Assembly (NCBI RefSeq): GCF_020184175.1
Contig: NC_065532.1
Coordinates: 8,494,001 to 8,558,000, forward strand
Direction: 5' to 3'
DNA length: 64,000 bases
Source of the DNA: Aphis gossypii
Lineage: Eukaryota; Arthropoda; Insecta; Hemiptera; Aphididae
Below, piece by piece: positions 22,544 through 37,500 of the stretch (its first letter is position 1; each line of letters starts with the position of its first letter). Both the position numbers and the translations under genes were made by a program. A model generated the notes under the pieces. That model was not told where the DNA came from. It did not search any database and saw only the letters and a list, made by a program, of their open reading frames with translations.

Positions 22544-25500
22544 TTACACGTCATAGTCGTCATCCATTCGTCTATTACTTAACAGCGATTCCATCGCAGC
22601 GCTTCGGAAACCAGATGTCTTGTGGTGTCCGAGTTTAGTTCCCGAGTTGGTGTCTTCTATGGCTTTTCTCAGCTATATTACAGTAATTATAATTTAATTT
22701 TTATGTTCTTAATTAGTGTAAAAAAATGTTTTGTGTACTTACTTCTTTTAGTCCGACGACGCCGACCAGGCGACCAATGGCAGTAACGTAAGCGTGATTG
22801 ACACCGACCAACGAGAACACCGAATGGACCTTAAGTAAAGACGTCCTCTCGACTAGCTGAAACGGTGCCGGATCAATGTGACAGGAACCAAAGTCTAAAA
22901 TCTTGTCCATTTCTGTTTGTTCCCATTCACTTTGCTCTTCCGGTGACATGTCTATGACTCTTTCCTTGGGCTGCGAGAAAATAAACAAAAAAAAAACATT
23001 GCATGAAATACATTAAAATATCTCAAAGACAAAAATAAAGATTTCAATTAAGTATGTATTATAATATTTCGTACCAATTGAACTTTTTTGGACACTTGTA
23101 TAATCTGCGACGAACACCGATCCTTATCTGTAATATCTGTCAAGCTCTGCTGCTCTGGATTTGCATCTCGTAGTGTAGCAGATTTGTGAAATATAGCTTC
23201 GAACGCTAGTCGTATGCTATATGACAAGTATAAACAATTGAAATATTATACAGATAAATTAAAATGTTAATAAATAAATGAATTCGTAAGCAACAATATA
23301 ATATTATACTGTATGTAGATATTTACAATGTCCAAAATGGAAATGCGTATAATATCATGTTTGCGTGTACGATAAGTCGTTTTGATGTACAGTCGTTGTG
23401 TATAATCATTATTATTAATTACCGACTCTCGGCTCCAGTTATCGTCGAATACGGTGTAGCTGATGGAGTCATCATTGGTGTCAGGTTATGTAGAGTGAAC
23501 GAATTGGTCTTTTTTAAAATAGATTTTTTCGGATGTCCTTTCATTGAAGAACTGCATTGTACCTAAAATTAAATCGTACATAGTGTATAACAGGGTGTGT
23601 CGATGCCATGGCCGAATCGTTAAAATGATTATTCTCATGACTCATGAGATCGTATTTATTTTGATAGCGAAATCAACCATTATTTATTTGTAAATCAGAT
23701 TTAGACTTAATATTTATACACAATAATATATTATTAGAATAAGGTTGGTAATAATTATTTTATTTGTCTTTGTGTGGTGTGGTTATATGTTTACGTAATT
23801 TTAGTTTCGACTTGTTTAGGTACGTTTAATGCAAAAAATATTTAAGCATGTGCTTTTTAAAAGTTATTACATACCTTAATTACGGGATTTGTAGAAAGCG
23901 ATTGAGAACTAATTGAATATTTCCTCTGTAGAGTATCTGGTGCCGGCGTGACTTCAAATCTGGAAGGTCTCCTTTCTTTGTTTTCCCTTCTTCTTCTTTC
24001 TACCTCATCAAGTCTCTCCTGTGCTTCTTTCTGCCATTTAGCAACTACCTGCATTCGCCTTTCTTTACCCACTTGTCTATCGATTAGTTTTATTAATTCA
24101 ATCCGAGGCACTGATCCCAATAAAATCATTGAGTCTGAAATAAGATATAACAGTTAATAACAGTTACTACTTTTATTTGATTAGGGTATTGCGACCATTT
24201 ATAGCCAGTGTTTGATTTTACCTGGTTTGTCGACTAACGGGAACACTCTAAGAACCTTGTTTTCTCTCAGCACTTTTTTCAAGTCTCTGTAGCTCATATT
24301 ATACCAAATGTACTTGACATCTCTGACCATGAAATCTTCTACGTACACACTGTAAATACCTATAAACACAAGTTAAAGATTATATTAAGTAAACAGTTTC
24401 AATTATGTACGAGATAAACTAAAAAATAACAATTGTACCAGATATGGACGGGAGAAGATCCGGCAAGTAAGGTAGATTCTTTATTAGTATAATACTGTCG
24501 TATAACGAAGGCTGTAGTAATACTGCTACAGCGTTTGATATTAACACGGCGATCTAATAAATTAATCATGAAGTTTAATCAGTTGAATACTGGTAATAGT
24601 AATAATTAATTAATCAATACAATTTTTAAAGATAAAATATACCATGACAGGTACAATGTGTGTGATCTGTCCCGTCATTTCGAAAGCGATTACAGACACT
24701 GAAATGGAATGTGTAACGGCCCCGGCAAAAGCTGCTGCTCCCACCACGGCATAACCTCCTAAATATGAAATATTATTACTGACATATTATTGGAAACTGT
24801 CTATTTATATAATTTTCAAATTGTTCTATTAATTTTTACCCGGTATTATAGGCGTGATGAATTTTCCGTGTCTAACACCGTACGGGAACCACAAGTGCAT
24901 GAGTTCGCCGACTATTCGACCGAACGCGGCCCCAGTTTTGAACACTGGAATGAAACTACCGGATGGTATTGGAATGGTGGATGCTATTATAGAGAATACA
25001 AACTGAAAACAAATAACTTGCTTGAGTAACAGGAGAAAAATTATTATCGGTAAGTTAAAATAATATATGTTTCATTACATTATAAGCTATGTAAGCCGAT
25101 AAACAAATGAAAACGTTGGTGTTTTCTGTTCGCCAATGATTCATCATTTCTGCCTCCTCGATGGTGAACTCAGTCTTCGTCCACGTGAAATTACTAAACA
25201 GCCCAGTTAACTAAAAAAAAAAATTAAGTTATAATTTGCATAATACATTATGTTACAGTCTGCAAAACAGTCTTGCAACGGTTAGTGTAGTGGTTACATT
25301 ATTATTATTATTATTATTCGCTCTTACTTGGTCGTGTACGTTCAGTTCGCCAGCAATATATTTACCGGTGCCCAGAGGGAATGTGATTGTAACGTGAGAA
25401 ACGTTATAAGGCTCGGATATAAAAAACGGCTATAACATAATAATGTGTAAACGAGCACATTTAAAAAAAATTTTTCTCTTTTGCACGTGAAGTATTAAAT

Positions 25501-28500
25501 ATTAAAATACGGTCGTATGATGATACTCACTTACTTCTTTGTAGGAAAGAGTTCATTCTTTTACTTTGTCTCATAAACAATACGTATTGCCTGTGCGCCC
25601 AAACGTAACCGGCTCCGATAATTCCACAGACTACCCTAAAACGCGATATAATGTTGTTGTATTTAATATACGCATATTATATATAATATGAGACGTATAA
25701 GGTAAACCTTACGCATAAACGTAATAACACCGTAACGCCATGCAGATTTGAATAGGGACACTTACCCAAGTAAAGCAAAAACTGTCAATTCTTGAGGATC
25801 AAATGGATATTCCATAGTGAAATGGGTCGGGAAAAAAGCTTTTACAGTTTCTAAACAGGTTTAAAAATAGATTATTTCACATGATAAATAAGCATGTCAT
25901 CAAAGGTTTAAATGAAAAATGTCACTATAGTAAAAGGGAATGCAGAACGTTTACTGTACTAAAGTTAATTCTAAAAAATTATATACCACTGGCTGTTTTC
26001 CCTAATAGCATAATAAAATTAATGTTACTGGTTTACATGCGTCCATATTATATTTTAAGTTCTTATTTTTAGTGTAAATGAAATTGTATTTATTCTATAA
26101 AGTTGTATACGTTAAATTTTCCGTTCAAATTTTCTAATTAACTTCATTGTTTAATTTTTTCTTTATTATATAAATTAAATAAATCACACATTTTTTGTCA
26201 AAATCTTTTAAATGTATTATTCTCTATCTCGACACAAGCTATAGTAGTTTAAAGAGATAGATAATCTTGTAAATAATATCGTATTGTATATATTATGTAA
26301 TTTATTATGATAAATAATAATAATAATAGTAATAAAAATTACCCTTGTGGCGGGAGAGCTAAAGATATATAATATACGCACCGGCTTTGTTGAACCATAC
26401 GGCCAGCAATCGGAACACTGTCGCGCTACAGACTGCCGAAAAGAAACCTCTCCAGTAGTTTCTCACTGCGAAGTACACGGTTGTTACTTCGATGCTGAAG
26501 AGCACACCGCCTATAGGAGCTCCGAAGCAGCTCGCAACTCCGACCGCACACGCTGCAGCCAGCATTTCAGTGTTTCGCGATTCGTTCTCGTAGATTCCTT
26601 TGAACGAAGTGATTACTTTCGTCAAAAGCGTGGCCGTTATACTGGCAATGTGCACGAACGGACCCTGAAATTTGTTGCGTATAAAATAAAATAGTTAACC
26701 AACATGGTAGTATGGTACTATATCCCAGTTGCGCGTTCAGAAATTTTTATTATAGATATCGTAATATTAATTGTTACGCCCTATGTATAATTATTAAATC
26801 ATGTATAAATTATACACATTCGACACTTTTTAATTCCGACCAAATTATGATGTATTATTGAAATGTCACACGGCATTTAGTTCTACGTTTGCCACGTGTA
26901 GAGTGGTTATTTTATTAAACAACATTTATTATTTCAAAATAACAATATCAACGATTTATAAAATATTTTTTTAGATAATTTCCAGTGGCTAAAAGTATTT
27001 AAAGCTTATAGTAGAGCGGAGTGAAGTGGCACGGAAACACCCTAGAAAATGTTAGTTATACTACCCGCTCGCTGAAACGTTAAATACCCATATAACTTAT
27101 ATAAGCTACTAGTTCGAATTTTGATTTGTATGTATATCAAACTACCACAAAAAATATTTTGCTTCAGAAGATGAAATTAAAAATATATTTTTATTCAAAA
27201 AAGTAAAAAACCTAAAAAAAATTTAACGATATTTTTTTTTTTATTTGAGCTGGAAATTATGTAAAAAATATATTTAAGAATACAAACCTCTTTGCCGAGA
27301 GGTAGACCAGAACCTAGGGTTGCTGTAACGCCGACAACCTTTGCGATCAACGTTCTTAATGTGAGGAATTCTTTTAAAGCGACGCCCCTTAATATTGTTT
27401 TCATTTCTGGTATTCCTGAGCCTAAATAAAACAAAATATTGACCATTTTAAAATGTTATATGCGTATAGCTTACAAATTTATAATTGCATACCAATAGAT
27501 TGGGGTGCAACTAAGTGTACAAATCCTGCTGCAAATGTTATCAAACTGACTGGTAAAAGTACCCAAGCAATATACTGCAAATACTGGTTGAATGTCATAT
27601 CTTTGAATAGCCATATTCTTCCTGACCACAAAATGTTTAATTAATTAATATTTTATTAGTATTATTTATTTATTACTATATTACTAATAAGTAAACATAA
27701 AATAACAACGAGTCCTATATTTCGAACTAAAATTAAAATTAACTTGATGATTAGAAAAATAAATACATCAACATAAAAGTTAATATAATTATCATCGTGT
27801 CGACTGAATATTACTCGTTTACTTAAGATTAAAAATGTATTTATTAGCGTATATTAATCTTCAATATTCATTAATTTATTACTATATTTTTAGTCCAATA
27901 ACCTAAGTAAATACTAAATAATATATATTTTGGGAAATGTTATAATATGTTTTATATGTTGGTAATTGGTTTTTTAAATACTTTAGAAAATAGTCTATTA
28001 TATTTTATACTATTTAATAATTACTATATTAATTGTAATTATTACATTTTACTTAATCAGCAATTTTGAATAATTAAAACTAATTACATATTGTAACAAT
28101 GATTAAAATGAAAAACAACATACTATTATACTAAATAAAGGTACCAACACGCAACACACATGGGCATAGCTAAGATTTCACTCAGGGGGGGGGGCAAATT
28201 AAAACAAGATTATAAAAATGCCAATAATAATTATATAAAAAAATTGTTTTAATTCAATTTGAGGTGCAAATTCGCTACGCCCATGCTAACACATCTTAGT
28301 ATTTTATAATGGTAATATTAATATGTTAATAATTATAATTTATGTGTATTGTGTATCATTTTTTACTGTTTTTTTAAATTATCAAAATGAGATTTTTAAG
28401 CTGATACAAATACGAAGGTACTTGATAAAATACAGATGTTATGATTATGTCTAACCGAGTTATTATTATTATTGGGTACTTCTTATTAACCATAATAGAA

Positions 28501-31500
28501 ATATAGCTATGCAATGTATTTTTTGCTAAATATAAATATAATTTATTAATTTAATAACCAAATAATAACATAATGTTAATATATTATTATTTCTTTTTCA
28601 ATAAAAGAATATTTTTATAACGATGTTTTGTATTACGTTAATTTGAAATTAGATAATAACCTATACCTATTATAAATATAACTTTGACTGGATTTAAAAA
28701 AAGTCTATAACTTTTTTTTTTATTATTATTTATGTGATACCTATTTGTTGTTTTTTATTTATCGAAAACTATTGTGCGAAGACAATTAAAAATATTATTT
28801 ATCTTTGGATAGTAGATTAAATTTATTTAAGTAATTAACGTTTAAAAAATGCACAAATGCTTATCAGTAGATATCATAAATCACGTTCAACAGATCGACT
28901 AAGAAACTATAAATCGGTAAAATAAGAAAAATATGCTTAAATTGCACTGTTCGAAGAAAATGTGCAAAATACGTTTTTGTATACTAGAGTGGAACTTCGA
29001 TAACTCGAATCGGTTGGGGGCAAAAAAAGATTCGAGTTATCAGAAATTCAACTTTCAGAAAATGTATAAAATATAATATATTGTAAGGCAGGGATCGAGA
29101 CATTCCTTCGAGTTATCGAAAATTCGACTTATAGAGGTTTGAGTTATCGGGGCTCCACTGTACATATTAGTTATAGTTTTAGTACTTAAAAAACAGCAAT
29201 TTCCATTTCCTAACTCAATTCTTTAAAGTTTAAACAAAGAAATGAATAAAAAAAACACGTGAATTGATTTATTTTACGGATCTGTAAATCAATATAACAG
29301 AAAAAATGTATAAAAGTACTTATAGCAGTTATCGATAACTCGAAGAAAAAAGCTATACGCTATTCGGTCCGTTATAAACAGTTAATATTATTATGTAATA
29401 TGCCATATCGTTTTCAAATGTAATACAAACACATAATATTTTTCATAGATTATAAAATTCTATTTAATCCTTTGTTTAATTGTGACGTATACATACAAAT
29501 ATATACCTACCACCGACGGCTACTTAATTTAACGTTTTGTATATAGTCGTATAGTAGTAACTGACCTTCGTTGGTGAAGTCTATACCATAATCCATGGCA
29601 AAACTTAATACGGCCATGACGAGACCCAACAACGTGAGAAATACCCAATCTTCGCTGAGCTTTGCGAACGAATGGCGCCATACGACTTCCAAAGTTGAAC
29701 TGATTTTCCCGCCATACTTGCTGAATTCTTCGTTAGTACTTCCGTGTATGGCGGGCGCTGGTATATTCTGCTGCCTTCCTTTGACATAATCACCCAATTC
29801 TTTTGTGTATTGTCCATACATCTGTGCCATAACAATAATGTAAAAAAAAAAACAATTTTTTTTTTTAAACCAATAAACTTATCAAATCAACGAGGACATT
29901 AAATTAAAAGTTAATTCAATTCACAATATCATCTACCTCTGTATGTGCTATTTTTCAGTACAAGTTATCGAAGTTCATTGGGTCATGTGACTATGAGTTG
30001 CCGGATAGGGGAAAACATTATTAAATGAAAACTCGGGACTTAAATTCGTGTCGTATAAGATGTGAACTGAAAACTGTTTTTATCAATTCTAGTATCAAAC
30101 AGGCAATGGCGAGTTAAACAGTAAAAATATATACACATAGGTATGGAGTATGGACTGTGCACTTCTTATCGTTATTTTATTACAATATGTAATAGATAAT
30201 AACTTTATGCTTCCTATTATGAAGGTGTTGTTTTAAATTATGCATATACAATTGCACTGTAACTATTAAAAGTCGATAAGAAGTTAAAACAAAAATTAAA
30301 TAATATTTGATAATAATATTTAATGATGTATAAAAATTAGTATTTCGAAAAAAAAATTGCAATACTCCATTTCAGTTCAATTGCAATCTGTTATAAACGT
30401 TTTGTTTGAATATTTTTATCATATTCTTTATTTTAACGGAGTATAAAAAACTATTTATTGCTAATAGAAATATCACTTACTGAATATTCGTTATTAGTTG
30501 ACCATTTAAATTTATGGTTTATTGTTTGTATGATATTTTTGTTACGGTAAAATATTAAAAATTTTAAATCATGTATAATACAATAATTTATTTATTATCT
30601 GTGTGAAATATTTCCATAATAAAATGTTTGAATTATTAACTATAAAATATCTAATAGAATGTTTCTCTTTGTATATAATGTATAAGAAGCACCTACTTAA
30701 AGACATTAGTCATGCGTTTTAGTGTAGGTATACATGGTGTATCACGAAGATGTATTATTATTTATATTTGTAAACATAATATATTTACAATATTGTCAAC
30801 GGTTTGCATTATACTCTGTATAATATATGTATTATAACATAAGTGAAATTATTTATTTTTAAATGATAATGTTATCTTAAACTCGAAAAAACGTATTGAG
30901 TAGCAGTAATCATTACTTTATAATTACTTATATAGAATTGAAATAATACTAAAGCCGATGTTCATTAGAACATTGAGAGTAAATAGATGAATATTATTGT
31001 ATTTGTTTTTAAAATAGGTATATATATATCTAATTATTGATTTAGAGTAGTTTTAAAAATACTCATATTTAGATCATATTTTTTATGTATTTTAATAATA
31101 ACTATCTACTAAATTACGGTTTGTTACAAGTATTTCAACTATCAAATTTTGTTAAAATATAATAATGATATTAATTTATTATTCGTCTCAAAACCTTGAC
31201 TTTCTAATTATGGGACATACTATAATATAATATGATAATGTAGGTGTTATATACATATATTTTTGGATGTTAAATGTTACTCCTATAGGTAATAAAATAG
31301 CTTTTAATTTATCTTCTCTTACAGTTAGAGTGGTATAACGTGATATTAATACGGTAATTTGAAAGTTATGTTTACACATAAGTACATAACTAATAATAAT
31401 GATGTAATTAGTTATATAATAATATGATATATTAATAAATTGTGTTAAGTTGGATTAATAATTCTTTTATTCGTAATACGTTTATCAAATAAAACTTTTT

Positions 31501-34500
31501 TTGTATATTATACACATTTCTTTTCTAAATGTTATTTGGATTAAAGAATATTTTGAATTCAATTGTAGCCAAAAACTTATGATTTCGACTCCAAAAAGTA
31601 CGATTGATGGAAACCACACGTTTATAATATATTAAAATTATGATTAGTATACTTAGATTAAAAATATTTATATTATATTTTTTCAATTTAAATTAAAAAT
31701 AAATAAAATATTTTACATTAAAAAATAACACACATACTTGTACATTCTTATAATTGATTATAATATGTGTGGCTTTAATGTTTTGCAAGTGTTTGGTTTT
31801 GTTCTGTATTTTATCTAAGGTCTATGATTTTTGAATTAAATAGTTACTAACTAGGTACCTATATATAATATAGATTAACTAGTAAAGTTTAGGTGATGAG
31901 TCTGAATTTAAGTTATATTTTTTTGTCATAAAAATGAATATATCAGTAGTTCCCAAACATTTTTGGCTTGCGACGCCTTTTTGGAAGTAATGTTTTCTCA
32001 GTGCGCCTTTCTCTAAGTTAATATATGATTTATTATAAAAAATAATAAAACCAAAAAAAAAATTGTTTATGGTGAATATACTAATACGAAAATGAATTTT
32101 ACCAGACATCATAAATCTCTCAATCGAATATTGTCATAATCATAATAATTGTTTGTATCGCCTCCATCACAGAGTTTTCAAATATATTTGTACACCATAT
32201 AGGTACGATAGATCATAGGTCGTATACAATTCTACGGCGCGGCATACCATTACACCGTTGCATTATAATATATTTAAATTGAGGTTTCCTATAGACTTTG
32301 TATTAAATTTGTTTGGTACATCAAGATTAATTTAAAATGAATTAATTTAAATACCTTTTTAGTAGGTACATAATTAAAATAATTAATATATTGTACAGTA
32401 TTTATTTGGCATTAAATTAGTAAATAATAATATTTGGTACATTAAAGTTAAAAACTATTAAAAACATGTGTAGGTAGGTACAATATTAATATTTACCCTG
32501 ACCGAATATAAAGGCAACTTATATATTAAATATAAAAGTAATTATTTTGATTTTATATAATAGATTATAATCAATTCAAATCTATATTTATCATATTAAT
32601 AAATACCTACTTAATACTACTTAATTACCAAGTACTTAAATAAATTAAATTAGTTATTAATTTTATTACATGTATACAATTTATACTTTAATTTGCTTAA
32701 GTACATTGTATACCTACAAAAAATTATGCTTTATCAATCATTAAATACATAAAATGTATTAAAACTATTGTATAGTAACGAATTTTCCTATTTGGTCACC
32801 TGTGTTAGATCTAGCTCCTAAACATAGTATCAATTATATTATATAAGTATTCAGTTATAAGAATAGTTATCTAATATAGCTATACTAGTAAATAAATTAT
32901 AGTAATTCTGAAAAATGAATAAATTTATTAAAATTAGCTTATAAATACCGAACCCTTTAAAACAAACATACTACATACATTAAAAACTGACCGAACCCTG
33001 TTAAAATATTCTAAATGATTAATAATAATTTTTATTTCCATTTTCTATTTAATTTGTTATTTTAAATGATAGATTTAAATGCTTTATGAATTTCATGAAC
33101 CCATAAATGTTAAGGATTAAGAACTTGCTATATTAAATATAAACAATTATTATGCATTGACATGACTTATGAGCGGGGCCTGATCTAGGGGTGCAAACTA
33201 GGCACTTGCTTCGGAATTATAGATCGGTAGATGGTCAAATCACCAAATAACAGTAGCATAATAAGAGGGCGCTAATTTTATATTTTGCCCTAGGTAAAAA
33301 ATATGATAGATCCGGCCCGTGACCCTGCTTAGGAGCTATGAATATATATAAAATATTATATAATATTTCTCAAGATACGAATACTGGGCCTCACTGAGTA
33401 TTTTATTGTGGAGGCCCAAGAGTTATTGTATGTACATGAATATAATTGTTACTTGTATATAAGTTACATGTTTGTATAGTGTTTAAAAATTATTAATTAT
33501 ATAACATTTAGTAAAATATGTGTCCACTGTCTAGTAAAAACATTAAATATAAAATATATGATATGATAAAAATCATAATATGTAGATATTACTTATACAA
33601 TTTAAAATGTGAATCAACAATAATTGTATAATAAAGAAATAAAGAAGTGTATACAAACAATGGAATTCTTGAGAGACTAATGAGTCCACCCTCATAGTTT
33701 TAATAAAAAAATAAGTAGGTATAAGGCAGATTAAATCATTTTATATTATTGTGAAACATTTTATTATAACTTCAATAATTTTGTTGACACTTGACATGTC
33801 AATATAAATTAATTATAAATTGTATATTTAATAATACTCTTATCTAATCCTAAAGAATAATAAGTGTTTTATATTACAATCATTAAAAGCAAGAAATTAC
33901 TAAAACAAAAAAAAAAAAAATCTAAATAATTAACTCTTCTAAATTTAAGGTTTTGATGAGTGTACCTTAAAATATATTGTAGGTAATGACTAATATTTAT
34001 GGTTAATTTCAATTCTATGATAATTCATAATCTACAAAAACATGATTCTCAGGAATAGAGACGGGTGAAGAAGATCAATATCTATTTTTATTTATATATT
34101 ATTTTTTTTTTTACGTTACAACGATCACGTTTATTCTGTATTTCATATATTCAGTGAGCTGAACTATTTTTTGTCAAAAATATTGTTTATAACTTAATGT
34201 CAATATAAAAAAGCATTACTTATGGAGAACTCTGAAAAGAAGTAAAGTAATTTCTAATGTCTTTAAAAGCTCAAAAACAGTCAAAATAATTAGAAAATTG
34301 TATCAAATTGTCTATAAAATCTAGTAAATTTCAAGTCTAAAATTATTCTACTCTGAATAAGTTACATAAAAATAAACTCAATTTTATTGAAAATTGATGT
34401 TGCGTAAATTCTTAGTTTACTGGTGTCTTGATATGTTTTCTAAATTATTAAGAAAGAATTTTCATATTTTTGATCCGTTCTAACTAAACTTATTATTATT

Positions 34501-37500
34501 ATTTTGTCTAAATAATATGTAAGACATTTTACTTTTATTATATAAAATTCTAATTGCTGTCTGTAATAGATTATATTTGTTGTATTAAATTAAAATTTTT
34601 GAATTTTTTATAATGTTAATTAATGTTTATGAAGTAAAAACATAGATATTAAGTAGGTAACAAGTATAAACTATGAAGGAGATGTATATTTTTATCTATA
34701 ACTTAAAGACCTAATACAATTCAAAGCTTCAAAATATGTAAGCGTTTATTTTTATTATTTTATTATATAATCCAAATAATCCAAAATTTTGTTTAGTCAT
34801 TAGTTGCTACTATTTTTTTCAGTGTAAAAAATGATCAATTATTATAGTTGAATTTAAAAATAGGATATTATTACATTTAATTATATGAAGATGTCAGATT
34901 CTAGCGTGTTTAATTCCATATTTAATAATAGATATTACATTTTCTTTATAAGCTGCTATAACCTATCTTAACTGGGATTTTGTTGAAGAACAAAGACTCT
35001 GAGCATTCAATTTTCCAAGTACTTACGTCATATTGTGACTGGTAGAAGTATATACCTAGTGGAAAAACTATCAGCGCTAGCGCTATCAATTAATCTTGCC
35101 CTCTTAGATTATTTACACAATATTTACTTAGATACCAGTAAGTACAACGCTGTGAATGATAATAATTTTTGACTATAATAATATTATTTTATATGATTAT
35201 TTGACTATAATACTAAGCGATTCTTTTAACTGTTAACATTTTTATAAATTATATAAATACATATATATATTCATAATTTGAAGTAATTGTAAAACAAAAT
35301 TCTTATTATTTTTTAAAGTTCTTTTTTATTTTTTGAAAATTATAACGTTAATTTTTAATTTAATATTCCAAAATGGAATACCTTTTTGGGAATTTAAATG
35401 TTTAAAAATCGAATTTAAAATAAGTAGAATTAGTTATACATATTTATAGTTAATAAGCAGAATAATAAATCATTGATCAACAGTTTATTAAGATAACCTT
35501 GTGCTCAGTGGTGGATTATGAAAATGATCAACCCAAGAAATTATTTTACCTGTTGCCAAATTGTGTTTTAATTCGTGGTATATTTTAGTGATTTTTTTTG
35601 GGTATAATCGCATGATTATTTTAAAGTTTTGTAGACAATGTAGCCCCAAACTATTTATTACTATATTGAATAAATCATATTCAATAAAAATTTAATAAAT
35701 ATAAAGCAAAAAAAAAGCGTGACCAAAAATTAACACGAACTAGTTAAAAAAAACGAATAAAAAAATTTGTAATATTAATTTAAATTAAAAAAAGAATTAA
35801 CTACCATGTATTTTCTTAGATTTTCAGTAATGAAGTTGTGGGGACGAGGTGGCCGTGCGAACTAAGCCGGTCGCTGGTTCGATCCGCGGTCACCAGGTGG
35901 CATTTTTCTTCGGGCAAGTCTCACGGTGTTCGGAGAATAAGTGCCGCCATCCCCCACCCCGGGGCATGGCAGAAACCTACGGGTGCCCCATTAGAAATTC
36001 TGCCAAATAGGCGTCCGAACTAGGCCTTCGGGCCTACCCCGGACTTTAATACGCCATACGAAACAACAACAAGTAATGAAGTTGACTCTATTGTTAGACA
36101 GAATATTTTTATACGTAGAAAACGAACTCTTTACATCCACTGAAGTGATCGGTGCATACTTCATACGAGAGGGTTAAAATTACAACACTAAATCTTTAAT
36201 TTTGAAATTGTCGATATCGATGTTATAGGCATACTGACCGTAAAGGCACTGCATGCTATGTGTCGGTAATACATTTAATAAATAAGCCGATAACGAAAAC
36301 AATAATAATCCAATATCCGCATTCTGGGTTTTTACATTTATTATTAATTATTTTTTTTTATTGCAATAGCGTAATAAACATATAAAAATTCACTGCTGGA
36401 ATAATTGAAAAAAAGCAATAAAAAGCAAAAAAATAAATTGGTTTATTTGGAATTAGAACGACGTGAAACGAATTTATGTATACAAATTAGATTTCTATCT
36501 CATGCTTAAAAAATAAAAATAATAAAATCCGAGCACTATACTAATAACTAATTAACTGCTCATTCGAAAAAATGATATCATATATGTTTTTCGAGATAAT
36601 ATGTATTCAATATCAAAATAATCACTGTACTTACAATTTAAATTTTTTTATGACTTACAACCATGCTCGTTTAATATTATTGAATTTATTAATCTCTCTA
36701 TATTATCGTCATAGCTACAAAGGGAGATCACATAGGAAAAAAGTCTTACAAAAAATAAATTGAAGCCCCCTTAACACTTTAATCATATTTCATAATATGG
36801 CGTCGCATATTATACATTATATGTCGTATTTTCTTATATATACTTATTATCAGTACAAAAGTTTAAGTTAAATTTTGTTGCATTAATTTAAAATCGATTC
36901 TTCAACTATAAACATCTTATTATTAATTACAAGATCTTACTAATATAATAATCAATTTGAAAATATTTACAGCTAAATACTCGTTATACTAAAATTAGTT
37001 CAATGTATTGACATATTGTAATTGTTAGTATTATCAGTATTAAACTAATCTAAATTTTAAATGGATTCCATGTTGATTTTTATGACATTAGTTAGAGGCT
37101 TTCTTTAATATTGAAGACGTTTCAGAGGAATGTAGCGACCAGTGAAGGATATAAAACGTATTTATGAATTAAGTACCTATAATAATACGTTTTAATTAAA
37201 ACTGATTTTTTAGATTGTCATAGTGCATAAAACACGGAGACGGTCTGAATAAAAATATCTGGGTCAAGGTGGAAAAAATACCGTTATATCATAATAAATG
37301 AATAAATAAATAAATATATATATATATATATATTGACATGTTTATTTTGAATTAGCTTAGTAATTACACAATTAATACCTAATAAATAAGTTGTATTTTT
37401 TAGGTAGTAGTGGTCATATTTAAAAAAAATATGGTGTATCGGAAAATTATTATTAAAATACTTCACCAATCACCAATCCCTTACCTAGCGTAACCTATGT

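Larger units (their letters stand above)
27622..29565. other. ClC-2 intron of about 1.9 kb holding two MITEs
   Basis: AT-rich intron between the exons ending at 29566 and starting at 27621. Besides the two elements listed separately (28159-28285 and 28987-29160), I see no gene or RNA. Confidence 0.6.

Noticed and set aside
25328..25429. Reading the ClC exon as PFFISEPYNVSHV in the first frame
   Set aside because: This would need the previous exon to end in phase 0, which no donor supplies, and it replaces a hydrophobic helix with polar residues. NRFLYPSLITFLT followed by a one-base slip fits the family far better.
35850..35890. tRNA gene
   Set aside because: A and B boxes are present, but there is no acceptor stem or anticodon arm, and the unit has a SINE body, tail and target duplication.
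37301..37334. CRISPR-like or tandem structured array
   Set aside because: It is a simple AT microsatellite; no spaced repeats occur anywhere in the window.
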